DNA of 64,000 bases from Psychroflexus longus (lineage in GTDB: Bacteria; Bacteroidota; Bacteroidia; Flavobacteriales; Flavobacteriaceae). Below the pieces are notes generated by a model. That model was not told where the DNA came from. It did no database searches and saw only the letters and a program-made list of their open reading frames with translations. Shown here one piece after another: positions 26,970-36,296 of the stretch (the first letter of the stretch is position 1; each line of letters opens with the position of its first letter). The position numbers and the translations under genes are program-made. The stretch is from the NCBI RefSeq assembly GCF_020164595.1, contig NZ_JAIQZE010000010.1:62001-126000 (forward strand), given 5' to 3'.

Positions 26970-27611
26970 TTATTGCTTCCTTGAAATCGTAAATCCGTCT
27001 CTTATAGGTAATAAAAGGGTTTCGATTCTTGGATCGTTTTTGAGCAGTAAATTATATTCCAGTAAAGCCTTGGTGTCTTTATCTCTAGGATTAAGCTCTT
27101 CAACAACTTTACCGCTCCATAAAACATTGTCGGATAAAATTAGCCCGCCAGGTTTGAGCTTGTTAATAATTAATTCAAAATAACGTGGATAAGATATTTT
27201 ATCGGCATCGATGAAAACCAAATCGAATTCAGCATCAATTTCAGGGATTATTTTTCTTGCATCACCAGTATATTGAAAAATTCGATTTCCGTAGCCGCTA
27301 AGATCGAAATACTTGCGCTGCAGATCATACAGTTCCTCGTTGCGATCGATGGTATGTATTTTCCCTTTTTCTGAAAGACCTTCTGCTAAGCTTAAAGCTG
27401 AGTAACCTGTATAGGTGCCAATTTCTAAAATAGAGTTTGGTCGAACTAATTTTGAAATTAAACTCAACAGCCGGCCCTGGTAATGCCCACTTAGCATTCT
27501 AGGCTGAAGGACCTTTTGCCAGGTTTCTTTGGTTAATTTTTGAAGCAAGTCGGGTTCGTCTTCTGAATGTGCTTCAACATAATTTTGAAGCTTTGATGAG
27601 ATAAAATCCAT
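26970..27611 (-). CDS. class I SAM-dependent O-methyltransferase
   Basis: A 213-residue soluble O-methyltransferase of the catechol/caffeoyl-CoA type. The SAM fold is visible in I-L-E-I-G-T-Y-T-G-Y-S-A-L (about 75-87), with I-H-T-I-D-R-N-E for the ribose site, D-L-V-F-I-D-A-D-K as the metal-binding segment and L-S-D-N-V-L-W-S-G-K-V. It shares one base with the upstream amidohydrolase gene, so the two are co-translated. 3-hydroxyanthranilate-like phenols are possible substrates given the kynurenine genes nearby, but this is only inference. Confidence 0.9.
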   Translation of the reverse strand: MDFISSKLQNYVEAHSEDEPDLLQKLTKETWQKVLQPRMLSGHYQGRLLSLISKLVRPNSILEIGTYTGYSALSLAEGLSEKGKIHTIDRNEELYDLQRKYFDLSGYGNRIFQYTGDARKIIPEIDAEFDLVFIDADKISYPRYFELIINKLKPGGLILSDNVLWSGKVVEELNPRDKDTKALLEYNLLLKNDPRIETLLLPIRDGFTISRKQ

Positions 27612-28696
27612 TAGCTAATGATCTTGTTGACTAAATCTTCTTTTTTCTTCTGATCATCTCCAAACAGCCATTGAAGTACGTTATCCGACCATATTTCGTC
27701 CTTTTCTACTTCGGTGATGACCTCTTGTTCTAAAGCTAAATCTAATATTTTTCCTGGATAAGAGGATTGAGGTTCGCTCTCCATTTCACCAAGCGGATAA
27801 GGATCGTCTAGTCCTGCTAGGATTTGGGAACTTTTTTGATTTTCTAATAGTAGCTTCAAAGATCGCGTATCGTGAACTAAAGTGTCAAAGAAAATATTCT
27901 TATGTCCAACCGATTTTCTTGGGTGAACTTTGCCTTCAAATAAATCTGGACGACCATCAAAACCTTGAATACGTCTCCCTAAATTGATCTGTGCCAATTG
28001 TCCGCCATGGGCGAAACACACCCGCATGTTTGGATATTTATCGGGATAGCCATTCAAGGTTAAAAAGTGATAGGCATCTGCACATTGAGCCAGCATCCAG
28101 ATGAGATGAAAACGCCAGGAGGTATTTTCCAGTTTAATGAACTTTTCGCCATCGTAAGGATGAATTTCTACGGCCAGATTATACTTGCTTGCCAGTTCAA
28201 AAATAGGTTCGTTTTCTTCATCAAAGATGCAACGCCAAGTGCCGATGCTGTCCATATAGTGAGTTGGTAAGCAGAGTAGTTTAAGATCTAATTCTTCAAC
28301 GCAACGCTCGATTTCCCAAAGTGCACCACGCACAAAACCAGGATGAACTACAAATCCACAGGTGAATTTTTTAGGATGATTTTGTTGAATTTTAGCGTTG
28401 AAATCATTTTGAAAGCGCAGCGCTTTTTTCATTTCTTCCACGCGAAGCCCATTTCCGTAAAGTTGAGATAGATTGAGAACAACGGCATGGTCTATTTTGT
28501 AACGTTCCATCCATTCCAGCTTTTCGTTGAGAAAAAAACTAGAATCGGTTACAGGTCTTTTCCAGCCTTTTTGAAGCATGAATTTTTTATCCTCATCGAT
28601 CCAGAAAATTTCCTTCTCACGCATGAAATCGGGAATTTCTTCTGGGTAAGGCAGCAGATGAGAATGGCCATTAATTCTAAGTTTTCGTTTTGTCAT
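27611..28696 (-). CDS. amidohydrolase, ACMSD-like decarboxylase
   Basis: A 361-residue member of the amidohydrolase-2 family that resembles 2-amino-3-carboxymuconate-6-semialdehyde decarboxylase. The N-terminal metal motif N-G-H-S-H (His11, His13), the central E-I-H-P-Y-D-G, F-A-H-G-G-Q and the late metal aspartate in G-L-D-D-P-Y-P-L-G are present. ACMSD acts downstream of 3-hydroxyanthranilate, and genes for kynurenine 3-monooxygenase and kynureninase lie 3-6 kb upstream on the same strand, which supports this assignment. The dioxygenase that would link them is not in the window. Confidence 0.8.
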   Translation of the reverse strand: MTKRKLRINGHSHLLPYPEEIPDFMREKEIFWIDEDKKFMLQKGWKRPVTDSSFFLNEKLEWMERYKIDHAVVLNLSQLYGNGLRVEEMKKALRFQNDFNAKIQQNHPKKFTCGFVVHPGFVRGALWEIERCVEELDLKLLCLPTHYMDSIGTWRCIFDEENEPIFELASKYNLAVEIHPYDGEKFIKLENTSWRFHLIWMLAQCADAYHFLTLNGYPDKYPNMRVCFAHGGQLAQINLGRRIQGFDGRPDLFEGKVHPRKSVGHKNIFFDTLVHDTRSLKLLLENQKSSQILAGLDDPYPLGEMESEPQSSYPGKILDLALEQEVITEVEKDEIWSDNVLQWLFGDDQKKKEDLVNKIIS

Positions 28697-28747
28697 CTCT
28701 ACTTTTGTTTAAATTTTCTGAGGCATTAAGGTAACTAAATTTAATTC

Positions 28748-28786
28748 AAAAAAAATTGCAACCGCTTTAAACAGCCATTGCAATTT
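28748..28786 (-). terminator. terminator after the sulP gene
   Basis: On the minus strand a 9-bp stem AAATTGCAA / TTGCAATTT encloses a 16-base loop that can form a small inner stem, and runs into eight T. It lies between sulP and the amidohydrolase gene and separates their transcription. Confidence 0.8.
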
Positions 28787-28836
28787 AGTAATAAAATAAG
28801 GTATAAAACTGAAGAATTCACTTCAGAAGTATAGGT

Positions 28837-30408
28837 TTATTGTTTTTTCCAAAATTTTGTGGTTAAGCTTCTATCTAGATTTTTGATTTCTAGATCAATG
28901 TTTTTGAACTTGGCCGTTTGCTTAAAATCTTCAATAATTTCAAAAATATCATGATGAACAAATTTCGCATCACTACCATCAATAAGCAGGTGACTTTTTT
29001 CTGGAACATGGTCTAGGTATAACAGAATGTCAGCTTTGTTGAGGAACGTAGTTTCTTGTGAAAGTTTTAAAACATGATTCTTGTTTTCAGCATTGGCCTT
29101 TTCATTGATAAATGCATTTTTATAATTATCTCTCAAGATAAAGAAAACAGCTACCGTACCTCCAACTAAGATTCCAGTAATCAAATCTGTAAACATCACC
29201 ACAAGAATGGTTATGATAAAAGGTAAAAATTGTTTTTTACCTTGTTTATAAACATTTTTATAGATCTCTAGACTTGTCAATTTGTAGCCGACTACAAAAA
29301 GCACTGCAGATAAAGCCGCGAGTGGAATCAAGTTTAAAACGTAAGGAATGGCAAGTACACAAACAAACATGATAATACCGTGGGTTATGGTGGCCGTTTT
29401 GGTACGTCCACCAGCGTTTACGTTTGCAGAAGTTCTTACGATAACAGCTGTAATGGGAAGTCCCCCAATAAAACCTGCTACAATGTTTCCAAGACCTTGA
29501 GCTTTCAATTCTCTGTTGGTAGATGTTCTTCTTTTGTAAGGATCTAATTTATCACCAGCTTCAGTACTCAATAAAGATTCTAAACTTGCAATAAATGCTA
29601 TAGATATTGCGAATGTATAAACCTCCGTATTTCCAATAACTGAGAAATCCGGAAATTGAAAAAATTGGAAAAATTCACCAAGAGAATCTGCTACAGGGAG
29701 ATTTACTAAGTGACTCGTGTCCAAAGCTAGACCAGGAAAAGAGGCTTTGAAATATTCGTTTAATAAAATACTTACAATTACTGCAGCAAGTGCAGATGGA
29801 AAAAATTTAAAAAAGGTGAATTTTTTCATAATAGGCCTGTCCCATCCTATTATGATGAAAAGTGAAACTATTGTGATAATTAAAGCACCATAATTGATGT
29901 GTCCTACAATATTCATTAATCCTGAAAAAGTATTGGTTCCATCGTTGTTTTTGAAACTATCAACGCCTTCAAACACATCGTCAACTCCGAAAGCATGTGG
30001 AATCTGTTTCAGTATTAAAATCAATCCAATAGATGCTAAAATACCTTTAATCATAGCATTCGGGAAGAAGTAAGCTACTGTACCAGCTTTTAGATAACCC
30101 AAACCTACTTGAAAAATCCCTGCAATAATAACAGAAACAAGGACAGCTTCGAAACTACCTAGAACCTGAATAGCCGTGAATATAACTAAAGCAACACTTG
30201 CTGCAGGTCCACTTACGTTTATACTTGAATTACTAGAAATACCAACGACAATACCTCCTATGATACCAGCAATAATTCCAGAAAATAGAGGAGCTCCAGA
30301 AGCTAAGGAAATTCCTAGGCACAAGGGTAAAGCAATTAAAAATACAACTAAGCCGGCTGATAAATCAGTAACAAAATGTTTTTTGATGAACTCGAGATTT
30401 TCCTTCAT
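28837..30408 (-). CDS. SulP family anion transporter
   Basis: A 523-residue inner-membrane transporter with about 12-14 helices. The N-terminal signature D-L-S-A-G-L-V-V-F-L-I-A-L-P-L-C-L-G is that of bicarbonate/sulfate SulP carriers, and F-I-G-G-L-P-I-T-A-V-I-V-R and N-V-N-A-G-G-R-T-K follow in mid-protein. A short C-terminal STAS domain (about 445-520) is present. In flavobacteria such genes often sit beside a carbonic anhydrase, which would suggest bicarbonate uptake; none is present here, so the substrate stays open. Confidence 0.92.
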   Translation of the reverse strand: MKENLEFIKKHFVTDLSAGLVVFLIALPLCLGISLASGAPLFSGIIAGIIGGIVVGISSNSSINVSGPAASVALVIFTAIQVLGSFEAVLVSVIIAGIFQVGLGYLKAGTVAYFFPNAMIKGILASIGLILILKQIPHAFGVDDVFEGVDSFKNNDGTNTFSGLMNIVGHINYGALIITIVSLFIIIGWDRPIMKKFTFFKFFPSALAAVIVSILLNEYFKASFPGLALDTSHLVNLPVADSLGEFFQFFQFPDFSVIGNTEVYTFAISIAFIASLESLLSTEAGDKLDPYKRRTSTNRELKAQGLGNIVAGFIGGLPITAVIVRTSANVNAGGRTKTATITHGIIMFVCVLAIPYVLNLIPLAALSAVLFVVGYKLTSLEIYKNVYKQGKKQFLPFIITILVVMFTDLITGILVGGTVAVFFILRDNYKNAFINEKANAENKNHVLKLSQETTFLNKADILLYLDHVPEKSHLLIDGSDAKFVHHDIFEIIEDFKQTAKFKNIDLEIKNLDRSLTTKFWKKQ

Positions 30409-30426
30409 AGAATGTTTGGTTTTTTT

Positions 30427-30675
30427 TTAAAAGTCGCAAAAATAGTCAAAATAAAAGGTTTGGTCAGTTAAGTCAGCATTAAACTTTGGAAAAAATTTAC
30501 GGATCTTCTTGAGTTTTGAAGAAATCGATGGAGATTCCGTAAAGTTTATGTTTAGAAATACTAACTGCTGAATACCATGATCTGAATTCCAGATTTACAA
30601 CTTATTTCCTAAAACCTTCCATCTATCAATACCGTTTTCAACTTTTCCAGTGGTAAATGTTTCTATGTTCAACAT
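30427..30675 (-). CDS. possible small gene upstream of sulP
   Basis: An open frame of 82 codons begins with ATG at 30675 and stops at 30427, 18 bp before the sulP start. Its first 55 residues look plausible (for example T-T-G-K-V-E-N-G-I-D-R-W-K-V-L-G), while the C-terminal end runs over the probable sulP promoter at 30437-30444. I recognise no family. It may be a small unknown gene, a remnant, or chance. It is the only coding candidate in the 377-bp stretch between sulP and folD. Confidence 0.25.
30437..30444 (-). promoter_or_regulatory. -7 promoter element for sulP
   Basis: On the minus strand this is TATTTTTG, an exact TAnnTTTG match, 28 bp before the sulP ATG at 30408. No -33 TTG at the expected distance is evident. 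Confidence 0.5.
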
Positions 30676-30785
30676 TTTCTTATGCCTTTGACTTGTTAGG
30701 ATAAAGAAATTTTAATACTGAATACTGTGTATGGAATATTTAATATTAGTTACCGATTACTAATTACCTGTCTAATATATATAAT

Positions 30786-31673
30786 CTAGCTTTCAATCAA
30801 ATTTTTCATTTTCCAAGCTTCGAATGTGTTTAGAATCAAACCAGCAATGGTCATGGGGCCAATGCCACCAGGAACTGGAGTGATATAGCTTGCTTTTTTT
30901 GAAAGCTCCTCAAAGTTACAATCTCCAACCAACTTGCCAGATTCCAATCTGTTGATGCCAACGTCGATGACAACCGCTCCTTCTTTGATCATATCTGCCG
31001 TCAAAAAGTTTGGCTGACCTACAGCTACAATAACAATATCTGCTTTTTTAGCTTCTTCTATCAATAATTCTTTAGGAGTATGAATATCGCAAGAAGTCAC
31101 TGTAGAACGTCCCACTTCAAAGTCATTCCCCAACATGATCGCTATAGGTTTACCTACAATATTTGACCTACCTATCACCACAACATGCTGACTGTTGGTA
31201 GGGATGTCGTAATGCTGAAGCAGTTTTAAAATCCCATATGCTGTAGCAGGTCGCATGGACTTCTGGCCTAGAGCCATTTTTCCAAAATTCAGCGGGTGAA
31301 ATCCATCAATATCTTTGTAAGCACTTATTTCGTTGATAATCGGTTTTGGGTCGATATGATCGGGGAGAGGCAACTGAACAATAAAACCATCAAAGTGAGA
31401 TTTATTTAAAATTTTGATTTCAGAAATCAAGTCGAAGGTCGAAATATTGTCTTCAAAACGAATGATTTTGTAATTGATTTCTGCCCTCTCACAAGCTTTA
31501 GTTTTCGCTCGAACGTAAGATTCACTAGCTGCATTATGGCCTACCATCACAATCGCAATACTAGGTCGGGATAAATTATACCCCAGGTGTTTTTGGTCGA
31601 TGTAATGATCGATATCTGCTTTTACGTTTTTTAAAATTTCTTTTGAGACTGCTCGGCCGTCTAGTAAGTTCAT
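30786..31673 (-). CDS. folD: methylenetetrahydrofolate dehydrogenase/cyclohydrolase
   Basis: A 295-residue bifunctional enzyme that interconverts 5,10-methylene-, methenyl- and 10-formyl-tetrahydrofolate. Signature elements are S-Y-V-R-A-K-T-K with the catalytic lysine (near residue 58), V-Q-L-P-L-P-D-H-I, V-I-G-R-S-N-I-V-G-K-P of the NADP fold and P-G-G-I-G-P-M-T near the C-terminus. Ten bp separate it from the kynurenine monooxygenase gene upstream, so it is probably the last gene of that transcript, though its role is one-carbon metabolism. Confidence 0.95.
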   Translation of the reverse strand: MNLLDGRAVSKEILKNVKADIDHYIDQKHLGYNLSRPSIAIVMVGHNAASESYVRAKTKACERAEINYKIIRFEDNISTFDLISEIKILNKSHFDGFIVQLPLPDHIDPKPIINEISAYKDIDGFHPLNFGKMALGQKSMRPATAYGILKLLQHYDIPTNSQHVVVIGRSNIVGKPIAIMLGNDFEVGRSTVTSCDIHTPKELLIEEAKKADIVIVAVGQPNFLTADMIKEGAVVIDVGINRLESGKLVGDCNFEELSKKASYITPVPGGIGPMTIAGLILNTFEAWKMKNLIES

Positions 31674-31682
31674 GACAATAAA

Positions 31683-33074
31683 TTAAAGGTCAAAAATCAA
31701 TTCGTTTTCCTCTGCTTTTTTGGAAACTTCACGCACCAAATTTAATTTTTCTTGAAGATTCATTTCAGGTTTTAGAATGTTTTTTCTTAACATTTCTTGA
31801 ATGACCAGGTCCTGTGCCCGCCCCTGACTTATCGCTTTGGAGTAGGGAAGGTCTTCTCTGAAGGTCACCAGCGAGTATTTTGAATGGTAATCCTTTGGAA
31901 ATTCCTTTTCAAAATCCAGCTCCAGTTTTCTTTTCGCTAGAAAAACCTCTTCAGCCGTATGCGATTTCATTTCATGAAAATTATCCAAAGCCAAATCTGC
32001 AATGGCATCAGCATCTGGTTTTCTGTGCTCACTAAACCGTTTCAAAGCAGCATCAACATCAAAATCAGTTTCCTTTAGAGCTTTATCAAATTCCACAACA
32101 TCTTCAAATGATGCATTCATACCCTGCCCATAAAAGGGCACAATAGCATGAGAAGCATCACCCATCAATAGGGTTTTGCCATAAGTCCACGGTGAACAAC
32201 GGATGGTTCCCAAAGGCGCCGTAGGATTTTCAAAAAACTCAGTTTTTAAATCTGGCATTAACTTGTAAGCATCAGGATAAACCTCTTTAAAATACTCTTC
32301 AACAATAGCCTCAGAAGTCAGATTATTGAAATTATATGTTCCACCTTCATAGGCTAGAAATAAAGTGACCGTAAAGCTTTTATCCATATTTGGCAAAGCG
32401 ATCAGCATGTTTTCCCCTCGTGGCCAAATGTGTAAGGCTCCTTTTTCAGTTGCATAATCCCTAGTTTTGGTCGCTGGGAAAGTTAACTCCTTATACCCAT
32501 GGGTTAGGAAGTCCTGCGAATGACTAAATAAAAAGCCTTTTTCTTTTTCCATTTGCTGTCTTACAATAGATCCCGCACCGTCTGTTCCTATGATATAATC
32601 GGCTTGCAAAGTATATTCTGAATCTGACCCTGCTGACTTAAAACTGGCGTTCGCTTGCTTAAGGTTCACGTCGGTACAAGTGACTTCAAATTGGATCTCG
32701 ACACCAGGATAAGTTTCCAACTTATCTAAAAGTAAGGCGTTAAGACCAGTTCTGGAAATGGAATTGATGTATTCTCCCTCGCGACCGCTGTATTTTGAAA
32801 GTTGAGGTTCTCCCTCTACATTGTGCAACATCCTGCCGTACATCGGGATGCAAAGGCTTTCTACTTCTTTTTCTAAACCTACCAGTTTTAAACCTTTTAA
32901 ACCGCGATTGGACAAAGCCAAATTAATGGAACGTCCAGCGGCAAGCTTGGCTTTTCGCAAATCTGGTCGCTTTTCCGTTAAAGTGACTTGATAGCCCAAT
33001 TGGGTGAGTTGCAGAGCCAATAAAGACCCGCAAAGTCCAGCGCCAATAATCAGTATGTGTTCCTTCTTAGTCAT
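31683..33074 (-). CDS. kmo: kynurenine 3-monooxygenase
   Basis: A 463-residue FAD-dependent hydroxylase converting kynurenine to 3-hydroxykynurenine. The FAD-binding motif G-A-G-L-C-G-S-L-L-A is at residues 11-20; R-S-I-N-L-A-L-S-N-R-G near residue 48 is characteristic of KMO, and M-G-D-A-S-H-A-I-V-P-F-Y-G-Q-G-M-N marks the second FAD motif. It overlaps the kynureninase gene by eight bases. It participates in tryptophan degradation or in NAD synthesis through quinolinate. Confidence 0.94.
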   Translation of the reverse strand: MTKKEHILIIGAGLCGSLLALQLTQLGYQVTLTEKRPDLRKAKLAAGRSINLALSNRGLKGLKLVGLEKEVESLCIPMYGRMLHNVEGEPQLSKYSGREGEYINSISRTGLNALLLDKLETYPGVEIQFEVTCTDVNLKQANASFKSAGSDSEYTLQADYIIGTDGAGSIVRQQMEKEKGFLFSHSQDFLTHGYKELTFPATKTRDYATEKGALHIWPRGENMLIALPNMDKSFTVTLFLAYEGGTYNFNNLTSEAIVEEYFKEVYPDAYKLMPDLKTEFFENPTAPLGTIRCSPWTYGKTLLMGDASHAIVPFYGQGMNASFEDVVEFDKALKETDFDVDAALKRFSEHRKPDADAIADLALDNFHEMKSHTAEEVFLAKRKLELDFEKEFPKDYHSKYSLVTFREDLPYSKAISQGRAQDLVIQEMLRKNILKPEMNLQEKLNLVREVSKKAEENELIFDL

Positions 33075-34335
33075 GTAGACAATGTTTTAAACGTTGTACA
33101 AATTCATAAACATCCGTAAATGAATTATAAAGTGGAGCAGGAGCCACCCGGATCACATCGGGTTCCCGCCAATCGGCAACGACGCCTCTGGTAGTGAGTT
33201 TTTTAAATAAAGAGCGATCGGCATTTTTCATTTGTATGGATAATTGACATCCACGTTCTTCAGGTGATCGAGGGGTTAAAATTGAAATACTGGAATCTTT
33301 CAATTCATCTATCAAAAATTCAAGAAAACCCGTTAATTGGATGGATTTCTCTCTCAACTTATCAAATCCAGCTTTTTCAAAAAGGTCCAAAGAAGATCGC
33401 GTTCCTGCCAAAGATAAAATCGGTGGATTGCTTAATTGCCAGCCATCCGCTGTGGGTGTAGGATCAAATCCCACTCGCATGTTGAATCGTGAGTCTTTGT
33501 TATGTCCCCACCAGCCAACAAACCTATCGATCGTAGTTGATTTAATGTGTTTTTCATGAACAAAGCATCCGCCAATGCTTCCAGGGCCAGAATTGAGGTA
33601 TTTATACGTACACCACACGGCAAAGTCGGCGCCGATGTCGTGTAAGTTAGGCTTAATATTGCCCGCTCCATGGGCTAGATCAAGACCTACCGTGATATTT
33701 TCTTTCTGACAGCGCTTGGCGATTCGTCTCAAATCAAACGCCTGGCCCGAATAGTAATTAGTGCTACCAATCATGACTAAGGCAATTTCATCTTTATGGG
33801 TTTCCAGTAACTCTTCAAAATCTTCATGTCGGCACAGGTGTTCATTTTCCCTTGGCTTCCACAGAATTAAACCGTCTTTGGGGTCGATGTTATGGAACTT
33901 TAATTGAGACTCCACCGCATATTTATCGGAGGGGAAGGCATCGCTCTCAATCAGAATTTTAAATTTTGTTTGAGTCGGTTTGTAAAACGACACCATCATC
34001 AAGTGAAGATTCACCGTCAAAGTATTCATGATGACGACTTCCTCTGGCTTGGCACCCACGATTTTAGCCATAGGCTCAGCTAAATCTTCATGAGAAGTGA
34101 GCCATGGGGTTTTGGCATCGGTATGGCCTTCAACTCCAAAATTTGCCCAATCCTTTAATTCCTGCTGAACATAGTCAGCCGTTTGTTTAGGCTGGAGCCC
34201 AAGTGAATTTCCGCACAGATAAATTTTAGGTGAACCGTCTGCTTTGACCGGGAAGTGAAACTGACTTCTGAAGGGGTTTAGAGGATCGTTTTGATCCTGT
34301 TCTTCTGCAAAAGCCCTGGAATTGATGTATTTCAT
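33067..34335 (-). CDS. kynU: kynureninase
   Basis: A 422-residue PLP enzyme that cleaves kynurenine or 3-hydroxykynurenine to (3-hydroxy)anthranilate and alanine. The motif Y-L-C-G-N-S-L-G-L-Q-P near residue 40, D-L-A-H-G-A-G-N and the PLP-lysine segment W-C-T-Y-K-Y-L-N-S-G-P-G are typical. It is the second gene of a minus-strand operon (lipoprotein - kynU - kmo - folD), starting three bases after the lipoprotein gene. Confidence 0.95.
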   Translation of the reverse strand: MKYINSRAFAEEQDQNDPLNPFRSQFHFPVKADGSPKIYLCGNSLGLQPKQTADYVQQELKDWANFGVEGHTDAKTPWLTSHEDLAEPMAKIVGAKPEEVVIMNTLTVNLHLMMVSFYKPTQTKFKILIESDAFPSDKYAVESQLKFHNIDPKDGLILWKPRENEHLCRHEDFEELLETHKDEIALVMIGSTNYYSGQAFDLRRIAKRCQKENITVGLDLAHGAGNIKPNLHDIGADFAVWCTYKYLNSGPGSIGGCFVHEKHIKSTTIDRFVGWWGHNKDSRFNMRVGFDPTPTADGWQLSNPPILSLAGTRSSLDLFEKAGFDKLREKSIQLTGFLEFLIDELKDSSISILTPRSPEERGCQLSIQMKNADRSLFKKLTTRGVVADWREPDVIRVAPAPLYNSFTDVYEFVQRLKHCLHD

Positions 34336-34338
34336 AAA

Positions 34339-35034
34339 TTAGTTGACGCTTATATCGGTAAAGAAAATTTTAAACTGGCCTTCTTTGGTATCGTGCATCC
34401 GGGCAATTTTGATGCCTTTAAAGTCATCGTAATCTTCCCAGGTGGTCGCCAGTCTTGGTTCGTCGCTACCGCTGGGGGTGTATGACCATTCACGAATCAT
34501 GTTAGTGTCATCCACGTAAACATGGTAGGTGTCGCCAGGGGTATAACCCGCTTTATTTTTATACATGACGGAAATTTCCTGCATCAATTCATCAGAAATC
34601 GGTGCTTTTACTTGTTCGGCAACTTCATAATCAAAGTTATCGTCCCAAACCAAATGGAATGGAAATAGTAACCAGTATTTATCATTTACAAAACCACGAT
34701 CGGCAAAAGCGATTTCTTCTTCAAACTTATTGGTGTTATACGTGAGGGTGGTGTCTTGCGTTTTCATAGTCACCTGACCTGTTTTAGGTTTCCATTTCCA
34801 GGTGCGGCTGGAGATATTATCTCCATTTTGAGCATTAAAGGTATACGATATAGAATCTACTTCAGACCAGTTGTCGTAACCATTGGCATAGGCGATTTCT
34901 TCGAGAAGACTCAGGTCTTTTTTAGAGGTCACTTCAGAAGTTGACGTAGCTTTTGAGTCTTTAGACTTTTCTTTTTTCTGCTGACATCCAACTAGGATGA
35001 GTAGAGATACACATAATAAAGCAAAATGTTTCAT
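34339..35034 (-). CDS. lipoprotein of the kynurenine operon, function unknown
   Basis: A 231-residue lipoprotein with lipobox L-V-G-C (Cys17) followed by a lysine-rich spacer. The mature domain (about 40-231) is strand-rich with many tryptophans (W-K-W-K-P-K-T-G, W-L-L-F-P-F-H-L-V-W-D), reminiscent of LolA-like concave folds, but I cannot assign a family. It is the first gene of the transcript leading into kynU, with three bases between them. Function unknown. Confidence 0.8.
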   Translation of the reverse strand: MKHFALLCVSLLILVGCQQKKEKSKDSKATSTSEVTSKKDLSLLEEIAYANGYDNWSEVDSISYTFNAQNGDNISSRTWKWKPKTGQVTMKTQDTTLTYNTNKFEEEIAFADRGFVNDKYWLLFPFHLVWDDNFDYEVAEQVKAPISDELMQEISVMYKNKAGYTPGDTYHVYVDDTNMIREWSYTPSGSDEPRLATTWEDYDDFKGIKIARMHDTKEGQFKIFFTDISVN

Positions 35035-35099
35035 GGTGTTTATTTTTGAGTAAAGTTAAGCGATGCATAAGGCTTAGACAAATAAAATGAAATGGCAAG

Positions 35100-35118
35100 G
35101 AATTTATTTAACAGCTGT
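35100..35118 (+). repeat. 19-bp direct repeat, left copy
   Basis: GAATTTATTTAACAGCTGT occurs here and again at 36540-36558 in the same orientation. The two copies bracket the GT9 gene and repeat element A, 1,440 bp apart. Confidence 0.85.
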
Positions 35119-35150
35119 CGGAGATCTAAGTATTTGAAATTTTTAAAATA

Positions 35151-35158
35151 TACTTTTG
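35151..35158 (+). promoter_or_regulatory. -7-like element upstream of the GT9 gene
   Basis: TACTTTTG matches TAnnTTTG about 70 bp before the glycosyltransferase start. A TTTG at 35133-35136 is only 14 bp upstream, closer than usual for a -33 element. Confidence 0.35.
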
Positions 35159-35227
35159 TATTTCAAGACCTGAAATTTAAATATTTATTAATTTCAAACC
35201 TTATAAAAATCATAAATTAAATGTGTT

Positions 35228-36283
35228 TTGAGTTTTAAAAAGAAGATTAATGTCTATCGGAAAAAAGCAACCAAGTCTATAACCAAAAATTTACTAGACC
35301 AGCAAAGCATTAATCTATCCGATCGAGAGGATATCAAACGCATTTTAATTACTCGTCCCAATCATCGGCTTGGTAATCAGTTGCTTATTTCTCCTTTAGT
35401 GAAAGAAGTACACCGGCAGTTTCCTGGGGCCAAGATCGATTTATTTCTAAAAGGTAATCTTGGTGAAATCCTTTTTAAAAATTATGAGTATGTAAATCAT
35501 ATCATCAGTTTGCCAAAGAAGCATTTCAAAGAATTAGGTCGTTATCTAATCTCATGGTTTAAGTTGAAACGCCTTAAATATGATTTGGTGATCAATGCGG
35601 AAGCCTCTTCTTCCTCCGGACGTCTGTCGACTAAGGTGGCGAGAGCTAACTATAAATTTTTTGGTTATGAACGGGAGTTGAATCTTTTCGATGTAGCCAA
35701 TGTAGATCATATTTCTAAATACCCCATTTACAGTTTGCGTTACTTTCTGAAGCAATCCCTTACAGAAAAGCCCTTACCCGACTTAGAAATTAAATTGACA
35801 GCTGAAGAATTAAATCACGGAAAAAAAATATTAGCTGAGTATGCTGATTTAGAAAAACCCACAATTTGCTTGTACACGTTTGCTACAGGTCATAAATGTT
35901 TTTCAAAAGCGTGGTGGAACCAGTTTTATACAGCTTTAAAAAATGAGTATCCTCACTATAATATTATTGAAGCATTACCAGTAGAGAATGTATCGTCCTT
36001 AGATTTTAAAATCCCCGCGTTTTACAGTAAAAATATAAGAGAATTGGCTTCATTTATCTCTCACACATCCGTATTTATTACTGGAGATTGTGGTATCATG
36101 CATTTGGCTGCAGCGACAAACACACCTACCATTGGGTTGTTTAATGTCACCGCAAAAGCGATGTACGAGCCTTATAATGTGGCCTGTTCAGGGATAGATA
36201 CCAACCAGAAAAGCGCAGAAGAAATTTGCCAAATCCTGAGGACTCACATAGAGAGTCTGGACTTTGCTGAAAGTGAGATTTGA
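35228..36283 (+). CDS. glycosyltransferase family 9 protein
   Basis: A 351-residue heptosyltransferase-like enzyme of the GT9 family, with the N-terminal pattern R-P-N-H-R-L-G-N-Q-L-L-I-S-P-L near residue 43 and the C-terminal G-D-C-G-I-M-H-L-A-A-A-T-N-T-P-T nucleotide-sugar site near residue 294. The family acts at the cytoplasmic face in lipopolysaccharide or glycan synthesis. The start appears to be a TTG at 35228; the ATG at 35221 is out of frame and no other ATG lies near the N-terminus. It stands alone, with no other glycan genes nearby, between 19-bp direct repeats, which suggests acquisition. Confidence 0.82.
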   Translation: MSFKKKINVYRKKATKSITKNLLDQQSINLSDREDIKRILITRPNHRLGNQLLISPLVKEVHRQFPGAKIDLFLKGNLGEILFKNYEYVNHIISLPKKHFKELGRYLISWFKLKRLKYDLVINAEASSSSGRLSTKVARANYKFFGYERELNLFDVANVDHISKYPIYSLRYFLKQSLTEKPLPDLEIKLTAEELNHGKKILAEYADLEKPTICLYTFATGHKCFSKAWWNQFYTALKNEYPHYNIIEALPVENVSSLDFKIPAFYSKNIRELASFISHTSVFITGDCGIMHLAAATNTPTIGLFNVTAKAMYEPYNVACSGIDTNQKSAEEICQILRTHIESLDFAESEI

Positions 36284-36296
36284 GTTTTTTAAATCA

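Noticed and set aside
30176-30430. 84-codon plus-strand frame over the 5' end of sulP
   Set aside because: Antisense to conserved SulP sequence, proline/lysine composition typical of a reverse-frame artefact.
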